DNA from: Symbiodinium natans
Lineage: Eukaryota; Sar; Dinophyceae; Suessiales; Symbiodiniaceae
DNA length: 64,000 nucleotides
Reading direction: 5' to 3'
Assembly (NCBI GenBank): GCA_905221605.1
Contig: CAJNDS010002399.1
Location: 381,513 to 445,512 of the forward strand
Part shown: in pieces, positions 8,825 to 19,773 of the stretch
Numbering within the stretch: the stretch's first letter is position 1
How the letters are laid out: the number at the start of each line of letters is the position of its first letter
Program-made: the position numbers and the translations under genes
Notes under the pieces: model-generated
What the model was told of the DNA's origin: nothing
Database searches by the model: none
The model's input: only the letters and a program-made list of their open reading frames with translations

Positions 8825-11800
8825 GCCCGCACAGAGCATCGTAGACTGAGGTTTAGGGTTCAAGGTTTAGGGTTTAGGGTTTAGGGTTTATGGTTCTGAA
8901 CTTCGCGTGGAAAGTGGTGTTGAGGGTTCATGTAGGGCTCAGTGTTTGGGGTTTAGGGTTTAGGGTTCAGGGGGAGTTTAGGAATTTGGGGTTTAGGGTC
9001 GGCGTTCTAATCGGGTTATGAGGCGGGGGACCTATGCACCCCCTTGTATCGCCCTATCGACCCTGATTTTCCTATTTCCCTCCCAAGAAGGACTGCTAGG
9101 TCGGGATGCTGGGCTTTAGGCTTTAGGGGATGTGCGGGATATGACGCGTAACTTGGTTCTTAGTAGCGAGTTGGTGAGAACTGGGTTTTCCCGTGGAATC
9201 CTGTTTCGGGTAGGGTCCGGCACCTGCTGACACGGAATCCTTGGTTTTGGGGTTTAGGGTTTAGGGTTTAGGGTTTAGGGTTTAGGGTTTAGGGTTTAGG
9301 GTTTAGGGTACAGCGCGCCTCTTTTGCTCGAATCCAAGGTGCCGCGCAAACTGCAACGAAGTTCCCTCAGCAGATCTTGTTGGAAGCCGAAGTCTATGTC
9401 CCAAACAATCCCTGGGTTTTGGAGTACTAGGGTTTAGGGTTTAGGGTTTAGGGGTTCGGGTTTCGGGTTTAGGGTTTAGGGTTTAGGGTTTCGGGTTTCG
9501 GGTTTCGGGTTTAGGGTTTAGGGTTTCGGGTTTCGGGTTTCGGGTTCAGGGTTTAGGGTTTCGGGTTTCGGGTTTAGGGTTTAGGGTTTCGGGTTTCGGG
9601 TTTAGGGTTTAGGGTTTCGGGTTTAGGGTTTAGGGTACCTGGGTTTTGGAGTACTATACTGTAATACTTTGTTTGGTTCTGGGTTCTTATTGTAGCTACT
9701 TAGACCTAAAAAGTAATTGTATACTTTTTTCCGTGGTCTACTCCAAAATAGGGATCCCTGTACACTGTATTTGCTCTCCGCTGCTTGGAGGTTCATGGGT
9801 ACTGATAACCCCAATTTATCGGTCTACTTGGATCCTACTTAGAGGACTTCTGGGGGCTTATAAGTACAGTTATGCTTCGGGTGATATTGCGGTTATAAGT
9901 AGCCTGAACCCCTAGACTCTAGACCCAGACAGAATGGTGTTCTCGGAGAGAGAGGTCCCCGTTCTAAACCCCTTTCAGGAAGCAAGACGGGATTTCTAGC
10001 GCAGGCGCAGAGTTCACAACCCCTAACCCTAACCCCTAAACCCTAAACCCTAAACCCTAAACCCTAAGCCCTAAGCCCTATGCCCTAAACCCTAAACCCT
10101 CACCCAGCTGCGGCCAGGGCGAGAGTCAGGACACGTCGGATGAAGGGCCTCCCAGTGGCTCCTCTAAGCTGTGGATCAAGGCAGGTTTAGGGTTTCGGGT
10201 TTGGGGTTTGGGCTTTAGGGTTTAGGGTTTAAGGTTTAGGGTTGAGGGTTGAGGGTTTGAGGTTTAGGGTTTAGGGTTTAAGGTTTAGGGTTGAGGGTTT
10301 TGGGTTTAGGGTTGGGGGCGGGGGGCGGAGCTAGGTTTGTTGCTTTGAACTTTAGGGCTTGAGAATTTAAGGGTTTTGATTATAGGTTCAGGGTTTTGGA
10401 GTATAACTCAAAGGTTTTGATCGTTTTTTCTCTTTTGGGGGGGGGGGGGGGGGGGGGGCTGAGGGGCGGCTTTCTTTTTTCGTAGGGTCCTCAAGGGAGG
10501 GGGGTAGGTACCCAAGGAACCTTAGGGAAGCTCGGGCAGCCTTAGGGAGAAGTGGGGAGTATCAGGGATCTTTGGCTTACATACCCCCCTTGAGCCCTAA
10601 ACCCTAAACCCTAAACGCCCCCCTTGAACCCCCAAGCCCCACGAAGATGCCACCATAGGGGCCTGTCGAGCTGATGCTCTGCATAGGACGGGTTTAGGGT
10701 TTTTAGGGCTTTTAGGTTTTTTAGGGTTTTAGGGTTTTTAGGTTTTTTGGGGGTTTAGGGTTTTTAGGGTTTTCAGGTTTTTTTTGGGGTTTTTGGGGTG
10801 TTTAGGTTTTTTTAGGGTTTTTACGGTTTTTAGATCTTTTGGGGTTTTGGGGGTTTTTAGGTTTTTGGGGTTTAGGGCAATCGCTTCAGCTGGTTCACCT
10901 ATGTAAACCCTAAACCATATAAACTGCCAGGGGTTAAGACTCGTGCCCCTAAGGTTGTACCCCTAAAGGTTCCCTTAATATACTCTATTATGGGCCGTAT
11001 ACTATATCAAGGATCTTTAAAACGGTTCCCCAAAACCCTACCTCAAGCGTCCAATGTACAACAACCCTAAACCTTAAACCCTAGACCCTTAAGAACCGTA
11101 AACCCCGGAACCTAAAGTTTAGGCCCGAAGCCCTAAACCTTAGGCCCTGACCCAAGCCCCAAAGCGTAATTAAACCCCAAACCCTATTCAAACCCGAAAC
11201 TCTACACCCCAAACCCTAAACCCTAAACCCTAAACCCCCAAACCCCCAAACCCCCCAACCCCCCAAACCCTAAACCCTAAATATCGACTCGACCACTCTC
11301 TGCGTCAGGAGATGGATCAGCGCATTACGGTGAGCGATACTGAGAGCCGCTCGCCTCCTCTGTGGAACCACACCCGCAGCCCCACCTCTAGCCCTAAACC
11401 CTAAACCCTAAACCCTAAACCCTAAACCCTAAACCCTATTTAAACCCTGAGCCCTAAATCCTACAGGGGTTGTGTCAGGGTAGGAGCTGAATGGTTGCGC
11501 TCGTTTGCTGAATGTGCCTAGTGAGCCTGACCTCTGAGGGTAGTTGCATGGTCCCTTAATGTGCTCCCTTAGGGATCTGAAGTAAGGGCCCTTAGGGTTT
11601 AGGGGGGGATGTAAGGCCTAGAGCTCCCCAATCAAGGGCCCATACCAAGGGACCCCAGACCCTAAACCGTAAGCTCAGGGTTTTAGGCTATAGGGTTCAA
11701 CCCTAAACCCTGAACCCTACATTCAATCTTCAACCTCAGAATTCTTCGACTAAGCCTTCGGTCCTGCGCATTTGCCCTGTACTACAGGGGCCTCAACTAG

Positions 11801-12965
11801 TAGAATGGGGTTTTGGGGGTTATTATACTATATTTACTTCGGGACCATAAGGGAAACAATGTTAGTAATTATTCCGACCCCTTTTTTGCTCTCAAGGCCC
11901 CTCTACAAAAAGCCCAAACCTTGGGACGTAGGGTTTAGGGCGCTCGCCCCCAAGCCCAAAAGCCCTAAACTCTCAACACTGAACTTCGCCCGGAACGAGT
12001 CGCACATTGGTGCCCCCAAGTCAACCCTGAACCCTAAACCCTAGACCCTAAACCCAGCCGAACCTGGGGTGTTAGGGGCCGAGGGGTAGGGCCCGAGGTT
12101 GGGGGGTTTCAGGTTTGCGATTGCCTTAAACCGAAACCCAAAACCCTAAGGAGCCGCAGTCATCCCGGAGCTCATTAGATCTCTTAAGCTCAACCCGTTG
12201 CTGAACCTTACGGTTGAGTTTAGGGTTTAGGGTTTAGGGTTTAGGATGTTTAAACCCTAAACTTGGCCCTAACCCTATCTTGCTCAGGTTACAAACAGCT
12301 CAGCTCACGCAGCATCCAATCCCTTCGCGACGACTTGGTCCCGGCGGACGCCTGCCTTGCGCATTCGGGGTTGAGGGTCTAGGGTTTAGGGTTTAGGGTT
12401 TAGGGCTAGCGTACAGTTAGAGACCTCAAACCCTCAAACCCTCAAACCCCCGAAACCCGGAGTGTAGGGTTTAGAGTTGGAGCCCTAAACCTCAACCCTC
12501 AAACCCCCGAAACCCTAAACCCATTCGATCGCCAAACCCTACGTACATCCCCAAAGCCCAAAAGCCTCCCAAACGCCCCAGGTCCCAAACGCACTAAACC
12601 CCTCCCTCCACCCCCTACCCCCTACCCCCTAAACCCTAAACCCTTAACCCTTAACCCTAAACCCTAAACCCTAAGCCCCTCTCTTAAACAAGCCCGTAAA
12701 CCAAAAGCTCCAGATCACGCTCCACCCCCCTCCGGAAGAGAGAAGAAGGAAGCCCAAGCCCCCAAAACCTAAACCCCCAAAACAGTTTCGGGTTTAGGGT
12801 TTAGGGCATCGGAAATCAAATACCCCTAATTCCACCAAGAGATTGGCAACATGAAGTGGTGTGGTGATCAGCTTTATAAACAACAGCTTCAAGATAGAAC
12901 CCTACGCCAAACCAAAAAGGCCTCAACCGAAGAAACGCTAATCCCCACCTCCAAAAAAAGACCTG

Positions 12966-13000
<35 letters not shown>

Positions 13001-15572
13001 ACCCCCACCCGCAAAGAAAACAAGATGAATACACCAGTAGCAACAGGAAGAAGGCACGCAAGCGCACAACGAATCAACACATAAGACCGAAAAAATGCAA
13101 ATGCCCCAACACCCCCAGAACTCAACCCCGAAACCCGAAACCCGAAGCCCTAAAACCCTAAAACCCTAAAACCCTAAAACCCTAAACCCTAAACCCTAAA
13201 CCCTAAACCCTAAACCCTAAACCCTAAACCCTAAACCCTAAACCCTAAACCCTAAACCCTAAACCCTAAACCCTACCTCAAACCCTTTAAGCCCTAATCT
13301 AGGAGCCGCTGCCGCCCCCCCGCGGACTGGATGTGGACTCGCTCCTAGAGGCTCTCGAGGAGGCGCGGGCAGTTTTTTGTTAGGGTTTAGGGTTTAGGGT
13401 TCAGGGTTTGGGGTTTTGGGCTTTAGGTTTTAGGGTTTAGGGTTTAGGGTTTGGATTGAGGGTTTGGGTTTGGGGTTTAGGGTTAAGGTTTGGGTTTAGG
13501 GTTTAGGGTTTATGTTTATGGTTTGGGGTTTGGGGCTTGGGGTTTTGGTTGATCATAACACAGACACCTGATCGTACGGAAACCCCCTAACTCGGCAGAC
13601 CCGTTGGGATACTTCACGATTTCTCTTATTGGGTTCAACGAGGCTCATATTCAGGATTTTTTTTTAAGAGCCCCCCCCCAAAAAAGAATAAACATGTAAT
13701 AGTAATAGTATAATAATATTATATAGTAATAATAGTATTAATAATAAAGCCCAAACGCGGAGAAACTCCCCATAAAAGCCAGTCTGCACCCCCCCCCCCC
13801 CTTTCATGCTCCAGCCTTCGGCCAAAATGCACCCAAAGCCCTCATAAACTTAGAAGCCCTAAACCCGAAACCCTAAACCCTGAACCCTGAACCCTCAATC
13901 CGAAACCCGAAACCCTAAACCCTAAACCCTAACCCCTAAACCCTATGAATCCTTGAACCGGAAGCCCCCAAGACAACCCAAACCCTAAAACCGCGACTCT
14001 CCCAGAGGCCCCCTGCACCCCGAAAACCTACACAACCCGAGCCCTCGACACCAAAACCCCTAAAGGGTTTAGGGTTTAGGTCTTAGGGTTTAGGGGTGAA
14101 TCCCCAAAAAACCCGAAACCCTAACCCCTAAACCCTGCACCCTAGATACCAAACCCTGCAGCCTTGCAAGGAGACGCTGAGCAGGAAGTCGCCTTCGCTG
14201 TCACCGGAAAGGCTTTGAAAACGGGTTTGGGGTTTCGGGTTTAGGGTTTAGGGTTTGGGGTTTAGGGTTTAGGGTTTAGGGTTTAGGGTTTGGGGTTTAG
14301 GGTTTAGGGTTTGGGGTTTAGGGCGAGATTTTCAGGAGTTCACCCGAAAAACCCGTGTAGAGGGCTTGCAGGGTTTAAGGTTCCTGGCGTGTTTTAGGTT
14401 TAGGGCATTAGGATTTTGGATGTGCAGACTTTTGGATTAAGGGTCCAATCTTATCAGCATCTGAAGCGGTGAACGCACTCTCAGTGGACCTTAGAAATTC
14501 GACATAACCGGAATGTCCGTATCCTGGTGGCACCGTGGTACCCTTTACTTTTATTTCTGGAGGGGGGGGGGGGGAGGGGCGTTCGGAGCCCGGCAAATTG
14601 AACACCTAAACTGGGTTCAGGGTTTAGGGTTTAGGGTTTAGGGCTGAGGGCCCTGCCTAGAACCCGTCCAGGGAGCCCTCAATCCGAGCGCACTTGCAGG
14701 CCGAGGCGGGGGCAGGACGTCGACAGCTTGCTGGAAGACTTGGCGCTGGCCTCAAGGTTCAGGGTTCAGGGTTCAGGGTTCAGGGTTCAGGGTTCAGGGT
14801 TCAGGGTTCAGGGTTCAGGGTTCAGGGTTTAGGGTTTAGGGTTTAGGGTTTAGGGTTTAGGGTTTAGGGTTTAGGGTCAGCCATCCTCAACCACCAGCGG
14901 TTCGACACCGCTTCGATGCTCCTATTTTTTCGGCCTTAGTAATTTCAGGGTTTCGGGACTACAGGCCCACCTTCCCCCCGGAACTTCCCCCACTACTAGG
15001 CAAGTTCGGTGCAGCTTGTCGACTCCGCTAAGCAAGAAAAGGGGGCTCTCCTTTTTCCGGAGTTTCTGCGGAACCTAGCAGAATCGGAGCCCACAGACGG
15101 AAACCGCAGCACAACTAGCCAGCTACTCCTACAGGCAACCCCCATTCTCATTGCAGGGCACAGCCCGAAGAAGCAGGACCCAGCAAGACTTAAACCGCAT
15201 ACTCAGAAGTTCCTTTAAGCACCCTTAAACACAAACGAGCTTCTAACGGAAGGAACAGGACACGCGACCAAGCCCAAGAGCTCTTGAAATTCTTAAAGCC
15301 CTGTACGCACCCCCACCTAAACTCCAACCCTAAAGAGACAAAACGTGCTGAAACTCTCCTTCAACGAAAAGAGTGGGCCCCCCGGTGCCCAGGACGCTGC
15401 ACTCGTCACGTAGGTGGGAGCTTGAGGGCTTTGTGGGCTTCGGGGGTCTTAGGGTTGTAGGGTTTGGAGTTTAAGGTTTCGGGTTTCGGGTTTAAGGTTT
15501 AGGGCTTATAGGGCTTAACTTAAACCGTTTAAGGCTTAGGATCTAGGCTTGAGGCTTTGAGGATTTGAGGGC

Positions 15573-15607
<35 letters not shown>

Positions 15608-15723
15608 GGGCCAGCTTCGTAAACCCCCATATGCTCCTCCTGCCGAGCTGCCAATGAAATTGCCGGCGCATCTGGCAGTGGTCAAGTGTCAACGCTGGGA
15701 AGCGCCTGACACATGCTCCACAT
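8788..15723 (+). CDS. Gene 2 model: Ser/Pro/Arg-rich protein of unknown function
   Basis: Ten exon islands on the + strand join in frame using GT or GC donors and AG acceptors: 8788-8824, 9339-9385, 10108-10180, 11309-11390, 12151-12212, 12288-12353, 13303-13371, 14171-14211, 14700-14756 and 14881-14917. The joined protein has Ser/Arg and Pro-rich stretches (SRKSPSLSPER), a Leu-rich part (VIPELIRSLKLNPLLNLT) and the motif DVDSLLE twice, at 13303 and 14700. Two more islands (15015 and 15614) could extend it to a TAG at 15721-15723. The start is not located. No family is recognised. The low-complexity sequence suggests a largely disordered regulatory or RNA-related protein, which is inference only. 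Confidence 0.45.
9339..9385 (+). CDS. Gene 2 exon
   Basis: Acceptor CCAAG, frame VPRKLQRSSLSRSCW, GC donor at 9386, phase 2. A second frame of the same island (from 9314, RASFARIQGAAQTATKFPQQ) is also open, so the frame choice rests on joining with its neighbours. Confidence 0.4.
9430..9637. repeat. Telomeric tract (TTTAGGG with TTTCGGG) between 19-bp direct repeats
   Basis: A 208-bp tract in which TTTAGGG and TTTCGGG alternate in blocks. Exactly the same 19 bp, CCTGGGTTTTGGAGTACTA, lies on each side (9411-9429 and 9638-9656), like a target-site duplication. Confidence 0.9.
9657..10107. other. Intronic stretch
   Basis: An AT-richer segment to about 9915 with a long but unconvincing hydrophobic open frame, then CCCTAAA tracts. 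No supported exon. Confidence 0.45.
10108..10180 (+). CDS. Gene 2 exon
   Basis: Acceptor ACCCAG, frame CGQGESQDTSDEGPPSGSSK then LWIK, GC donor at 10181. Left flank CCCTAAA, right flank TTTAGGG. Confidence 0.5.
10437..10458. repeat. G homopolymer, 22 bases
   Basis: Unbroken G run just left of an inverted-repeat element. Confidence 0.9.
10492..10591. mobile_element. MITE-like element family 3, copy a
   Basis: Starts TCAAGGGAGGGGGGTAGGTACC and ends CTTACATACCCCCCTTGA. It is an inverted-orientation relative of the copies at 44641-44777 and 63177-63354, sharing the GGTACC block and the GGTTCCCTAAGG-type interior. Non-coding. Confidence 0.55.
10592..11308. other. Intron with telomeric and T-rich variants
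   Basis: Degenerate TTTTTAGGG-like repeats (10690-10880), a non-telomeric part at 10910-11060, and CCCTAAA tracts up to the next exon. Nothing coding is supported. Confidence 0.5.
11309..11390 (+). CDS. Gene 2 exon
   Basis: Acceptor CGTCAG, frame EMDQRITVSDTESRSPPLWN then HTRSPTS, GC donor directly in the telomeric tract (GCCCTAAACC). Confidence 0.5.
11391..12150. other. Intron
   Basis: CCCTAAA tracts, a fragment of palindromic family 4 near 11530-11600 (GGTAGTTGCATGGTCCCTTA), and an AT-rich stretch near 11815-11880. Confidence 0.45.
12151..12212 (+). CDS. Gene 2 exon, Leu-rich
   Basis: Acceptor CTAAG, frame AVIPELIRSLKLNPLLNLT, donor GTTGAG. The next exon also begins with GTT, a short direct repeat across the intron. 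Confidence 0.5.
12288..12353 (+). CDS. Gene 2 exon
   Basis: Acceptor GCTCAG, frame VTNSSAHAASNPFATTWSRR then TP, GC donor at 12354. Other frames are open too; this one is chosen by phase. Confidence 0.4.
12354..13302. other. Intron with 34-base C run
   Basis: CCCTAAA and TTTAGGG tracts, AT-richer DNA at 12800-12930 and a C homopolymer at 12967-13000. The open frames around the C run are poly-Pro/poly-Gly artefacts. A CCCTAAA array fills 13157-13276. Confidence 0.6.
13303..13371 (+). CDS. Gene 2 exon with DVDSLLE motif
   Basis: Twenty-three codons: EPLPPPRGLDVDSLLEALEE then ARA. Acceptor ATCTAG, donor GTTTTT. It resembles the exon at 14700 (RGQDVDSLLEDL), which suggests an internal repeat. 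Confidence 0.6.
13372..14170. other. Intron
   Basis: TTTAGGG-type tract right of the exon. A segment with a TAATAG microsatellite (13690-13745). The family-5 motif TTGGGTTCAACGAGGCTCAT at 13630. A 13-base C run and CCCTAAA tracts. Confidence 0.5.
14171..14211 (+). CDS. Gene 2 exon, Ser/Pro/Arg linker
   Basis: Acceptor TGCAAG, frame ETLSRKSPSLSPE plus two bases, GC donor at 14212. An alternative frame (GDAEQEVAFAVTGKALKT) is open; phase favours the first. Confidence 0.4.
14700..14756 (+). CDS. Gene 2 exon with DVDSLLE motif
   Basis: Acceptor TTGCAG, frame PRRGQDVDSLLEDLALAS, donor GTTCAG, which belongs to the TTCAGGG array that follows. Confidence 0.55.
14756..14877. repeat. TTCAGGG array passing into TTTAGGG array
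   Basis: About ten units of TTCAGGG followed without a break by about seven of TTTAGGG in the same register. Confidence 0.95.
14881..14917 (+). CDS. Gene 2 exon (tentative)
   Basis: Acceptor GGTCAG directly right of the telomeric array; frame HPQPPAVRHRFD, GC donor. Another frame reads ILNHQRFDTASML. Confidence 0.35.
15015..15170 (+). CDS. Possible gene 2 exon
   Basis: Acceptor GGTGCAG, open frame beginning LVDSAKQEKGALLFPEFLRN. The donor is undetermined. Confidence 0.35.
15575..15606. repeat. G homopolymer, 32 bases
   Basis: Unbroken G run ending eight bases before a candidate exon. Confidence 0.9.
15614..15723 (+). CDS. Possible last exon of gene 2
   Basis: Acceptor GGCCAG, frame LRKPPYAPPAELPMKLPAHL and on to a TAG at 15721-15723. 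It would fit as the C-terminal exon in phase. Confidence 0.35.
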
Positions 15724-16402
15724 AGCTACACACACACACACACTCACACATAAACAGAGATGTATATATATATATATACTTTTACATACATACACACATG
15801 TATACATATCTTATATATATATATATATATGCACATGTATACTTGTCTATATATATATATATATATGCTTGTATTTGTTGATTTACTTGTTTGTTTTTTG
15901 GGCCTATCTGGGCTTTAGGGGGTTTCAGGGGTTTAGGGATTTCAGGTTCATGGTGGCTTGCGGCTTGAGGGTTTTGACTTTCGGGGCTTTGAGGGTTCAA
16001 GGGCTTCCGGGGGTTTTGGGGGTTTTTAACCCTCAACCCTAAACCCTAAACCCTAAACACCAAACCCCAAACCCTAAACCCTAAACCCTTGGGTTGTGTA
16101 GGGGGTTGACGGTCGGCGTTTGGCATCTTGGTATGCGGGGAGTTGAAGGGTTCTAGGACTTTAGGGCCTTTATATAGGGTTTAGGGTTTAGGGTTTCGGG
16201 TTTAGGGTTTAGGGTTTTAGAGGTTCAAGGGCTTAGGGCTTCAGAGGTGGCGTCTTAAAGCTCCTTAGTCTTCAGGGACTCCAAAATCCCAGCGCCGCAA
16301 CATGCAGAATGATCCCGAAACCCTAAACCCTAAACCCTAAAACCCTAAACCCTAAACCCTAAACCCTAAACCCTAAATCCTCGCCTATTCTGCGGTCGCA
16401 AG
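15724..16402. other. Intergenic or intronic, microsatellites
   Basis: CA and TA microsatellites at 15725-15865, then TTTAGGG and CCCTAAA tracts. No gene. Confidence 0.5.
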
Positions 16403-16429
16403 ACCCGACTCCCGGGAGGTATCCGACAA
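16403..16429 (+). CDS. Possible short exon
   Basis: Acceptor TCGCAAG, 27 bp with PTPGRYPT, strong donor GTGAGC. Confidence 0.3.
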
Positions 16430-16999
16430 GTGAGCGCTCTGGGGTCCTTTCGCTCCTCTGAGACGTCAGAAGCCCCAAGCCCCAAGCCCTAAACCCCAGA
16501 TACCCAACATGTCTTGGGAGATTTCGGATTTAAACCCGAAACCTCAACCCTAATCCTAAACCCTAAACCCTACACCCTACACCCTACACCCGCCAAACTG
16601 TGGTTTCGGGTGGGGGTAGAGTGGTGCAGGTCTCTGACAGTGCGTGGGGTGCACGTGAAGGGAGGGGGCGAGATAAAGCCGACTCGGGGGGTGGGGGGGG
16701 GGGGGTTCGACGGATAGCGACCTTTTAGTCGTCTGACTACTTAGTTAACCACAAGTTGTTTGGGCATGTGCGCTATGAGCTCTCCGATAAAAAAAAATTT
16801 GGGTGCCCTTTGACTTTGATATGTCTAGTATGCCTACTGCATCTTATGGTTTAGTTTTTTCGGAGGGCCAGCTTATGGGCACCAAGATTCAGCCCTCAAC
16901 TTCAAGCCTCAAACCCTAAACCCTAAACCCTAAACCCTGAACCCTAAACCCTAAACCCTAAACCTTTAATCCATTAGGAACTGAACATGGAAGTTTCAG
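16430..16999. other. Intronic or intergenic stretch
   Basis: Telomeric tracts, a short G-rich run near 16690 and AT-richer sequence at 16740-16860. No supported exon. Confidence 0.4.
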
Positions 17000-17047
17000 G
17001 AAGGCGAGTATAAGCGCAAGCTCCTGCAGTATTGGCCCCCTCCGAAG
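17000..17047 (+). CDS. Exon of an unidentified gene
   Basis: Sixteen codons: EGEYKRKLLQYWPPPK. Acceptor TTTCAG, GC donor at 17048. Joins in phase to 17286. Confidence 0.5.
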
Positions 17048-17285
17048 GCCTAAGGCCCTTAGGGCGTGTTCGGGGGTTTAGGGTTTAGGTTTATAGGGTA
17101 TCTAGGGTTTTTGGGGTTTGCAGGGTGTATAGGCTTACAGGGTTTTCAGGGTTTATGGGGTTCAGGGTTTCGGGTTAGTGTTTCCTAAGCCCTAAACCCT
17201 AAACCCTAAAACCCTAAAACCCTAAACCCAAAACCCTAAACCCTGAACCCCAAAACCCTAAAGCCCCTTAAGCCAAGCAAGACAG

Positions 17286-17382
17286 GGCCAAGTCGTGGTT
17301 GCACAGGCCAGTTGCGACTTGAGCTTTGCCGTGTCTCACACAGTGCCCCCCATTGGCGGGCACATCGTGGAAAGCCTGTTCC
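17286..17382 (+). CDS. Exon of an unidentified gene
   Basis: Frame GQVVVAQASCDLSFAVSHTV then PPIGGHIVESL. Acceptor AGACAG. CCCTAAA on the left, TTTAGGG on the right. Confidence 0.45.
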
Positions 17383-18157
17383 CAAACCCTAGGGGTTTAG
17401 GGTTTAGGGTTTAGGGTTTAGGGCTTAGGATGCAGAACCTTGTCCGCACAAGGAGGGATATCCTCGTGGCTTTAGGTTACCCTATATACATGCATATGGT
17501 TCCGTTTCACAACAAGATCCCTTAAATGGACCATGATTTAGAGAACCCCTCATATCCTAAGTAGCCCTAAACCCCAAACCCTAAACCCCAAACCCTAAAC
17601 CCTAAACCCACAACCCCAAACCCTAAACCCTAAACCCCAAACCCTAAACCCCAAACCCTAAGTCCATAGGCTTCGCAGGCTTTCCCCTGTAGCACGACAG
17701 CCATCAAGGATGGTTCATGCCTGAGCAGTTCTCACGCCAAAGTCGACAGGAGGGCCCGGACCTTCAGGGGTTCAGAGTTCTAGGGGTTTAGGGTTTAGGG
17801 TTTAGGGTTTAGGGTTTAGGGTCTAGGGTTTAGGGTTTAGGGTTTAGGGTTGGTAAGGTATAAGGGTTTAGGGTTTAGGGTTAACCCTTACCTTGCACCA
17901 ACGAAGCCCAAGAAAACCCTCACGCTGTCAACTCCTGGTAGCTTTCGAAGTGCTTGAGCCCCCCTAAACCCTAAGCAGTTGGACGTCAACCCAGGTATTG
18001 GAGCACCATTTAGGGTTGGAAGGGGAGGGGGGTGTAGGGGTATTCAGAAGTTTTCAGAGAGTTTAGGGTTTAGGGGTTTAGGGGTTTAGTGGTTTAGGGT
18101 TTAGGGCTAGGGGTTTAGGGCTGAGGGTTGAGGGTTTAGGGTTGAAGGTTTTGGGAG
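17383..18157. other. Intronic telomeric tracts
   Basis: Several TTTAGGG tracts (17390-17430, 17785-17890, 18060-18150) and CCCTAAA/CCCCAAA tracts (17570-17665). No supported exon. Confidence 0.5.
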
Positions 18158-18269
18158 TGGCTTGCATGTTATGGGGCCCTCTCGCGCTTTGTCGGACACG
18201 CTCCATTTGTTTGGGGCCCCGCGGCCGTTCGAAGAGCTCCCCCGCGGTCCAGCCTACTTGGAGGTTCGT
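18158..18269 (+). CDS. Exon-like island
   Basis: GC-rich 110-bp block, open in all three + frames. One reads VMGPSRALSDTLHLFGAPRP. A GTACTT donor follows. Frame unresolved. Confidence 0.4.
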
Positions 18270-18358
18270 GGTACTTACTAACCATATTAGGGTTTAGGGT
18301 TTAGGGTTTAGGGTTTAGGGTTCCATGAGCCTCCAGCCTACGAATCCTTAAATGTGGC

Positions 18359-18424
18359 ATGGCGCAAAAGAAGCTCGTGGGTGCCTGTTTCCGCTTTAGA
18401 CTCTGCGGTACTGAAGTCCTGAAG
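18359..18424 (+). CDS. Possible exon with ATG
   Basis: Frame MAQKKLVGACFRFRLCGTEV. No clear splice sites. Confidence 0.2.
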
Positions 18425-18571
18425 AGAGGGTTTGGGGTTTTGGGTTTAGGGTTTAGGGTTTAGGGTTTCGGGTTTAGGGTTCAGGAATCAGGGTTTACTG
18501 GGACCCAAAGCCCTAACCCCTAAGCCCTCAACCCTCAACCCTCAACCCTAAACCCTAAACCCTTCAAAGAG

Positions 18572-18661
18572 GTGCGGGAGGCCGCAGCGCGCTCCACGGC
18601 CGGTATCCTCCGGGCGGCGGCGCCGGAGTTGTCGGGGGAGCCCGGCTTTCGGAGGGCGCCT
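18572..18661 (+). CDS. Exon-like island, Ala-rich helix
   Basis: Acceptor AAAGAG, frame VREAAARSTAGILRAAAPEL then SGEPGF. The helical pattern resembles a HEAT-type repeat, but that is only a resemblance. Confidence 0.4.
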
Positions 18662-19741
18662 TTGTAGGGTTTGAGGGGTTTAGGGTTTAGGGTGTAGGGT
18701 GTAGGGTGTACGGTTGAGGGTTTAGGGTTTAGGGCTAGGGTTTAGGGCTAGGGTTGGGGGCTTTAGGGGTTTTAGGGGTGTTTAGGGGTTTCAGGCCTTT
18801 CCGCAGTTTTAGGGGTTTGGGGCGTTTAGGGTGTTTTAGTGGTTTTAGGTTTTTTTGGGGTTTTGGGGGTGTTTTCGGGTTTTTTAGGGGTTTCTGGGGT
18901 TTAGGCGTTTAGTGTTTAGGGATTGGGGTTTAGTGTTTAGGGTTTCGGGGTTTTGGGGTTTTGAGGTTTAGGGGTTTAGGGTCTGGGTTTTGAGGGTATT
19001 GGGTTTGGGCTTTTGAATAGGGGTCGAGGGTTTAGGGGTTTTAGGGGTTTAGGCTTTGGGGATTGGGGCTTGTTTAGGGGATGAGGGTTTAGGGATGAGG
19101 GGTTGCAAGGGATTAGGGTTTAGGGTTTGGTGTTTAGGGCGTAGGAATTTAGGGGTCGGTCTTGGGGGTTTAGGGTCTAGGGTTTGCGGGGAATTTAGGG
19201 TTTAGGTTTTTGGGGGGTTTAGGGTTTGGGGTTTGGGGTTTTGGGGGTGTGGGTTTAGTAGTTTTAGGGGTTTAGGGTTTAGGGGTTTAGGGCATGGGGT
19301 TCAATTCGGGTTTGGGGTCTTGGGGTTTTGGGGCTTAGGCTTTGGGCTTTTGTAGAGTTTAGGGTTCAGGATTGGGGTTTCGGGTTTAGTAAGGGGTTTT
19401 GGGGTTTTGGTGCAGGGTTTGGGGTTTTGGGGTGTAGGGTTTGGTATTTTAGGTGTTTTCGATTTTCGGATCTTTGCCCCATGTATGGGACAGGCGACAT
19501 GACAAGAGTAAAGCGGCTGCACTCAGGGCACCGACACAGTTCGGATCTGGGTTTGGGGTTATAGGGGTTATGGGGTTCATAGGGTTCAGGGTTTCGGGTT
19601 TTTGGGGTTTGGGGTTCACCGGGTTGTTAGCGCGTTTATAGGGTTTATAGGGTTTACAGGTTTATAGGCTTTATAGGGTTTACAGGGTTTATAGGGTTTA
19701 GAGGGTTTAAAGGGCTTGCATACGTGGCTGCGCCAACCCAG
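18662..19741. other. Long degenerate G-rich telomere-like region
   Basis: About 1 kb of G/T-rich sequence built from decayed TTTAGGG, TTTTAGGGG and TTTATAGGG units, ending in a TTTATAGGG series at 19635-19700. Reverse-strand frames here are repeat artefacts. Confidence 0.6.
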
Positions 19742-19773
19742 GTCCGGAGAAGCATCAATGCGACTCTACAAAG
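19742..19773 (+). CDS. Short exon candidate
   Basis: Acceptor ACCCAG, frame VRRSINATLQR, flanked by G-rich repeats. Confidence 0.35.

Noticed and set aside
9646-9915. Hydrophobic 89-residue frame
   Set aside because: AT-richer than the exons, no splice sites, and its start lies in the duplicated 19-mer; more likely intron sequence.
12816-13125. Poly-Gly and poly-Pro open frames
   Set aside because: They come from the 34-base C run and its surroundings inside an intron.
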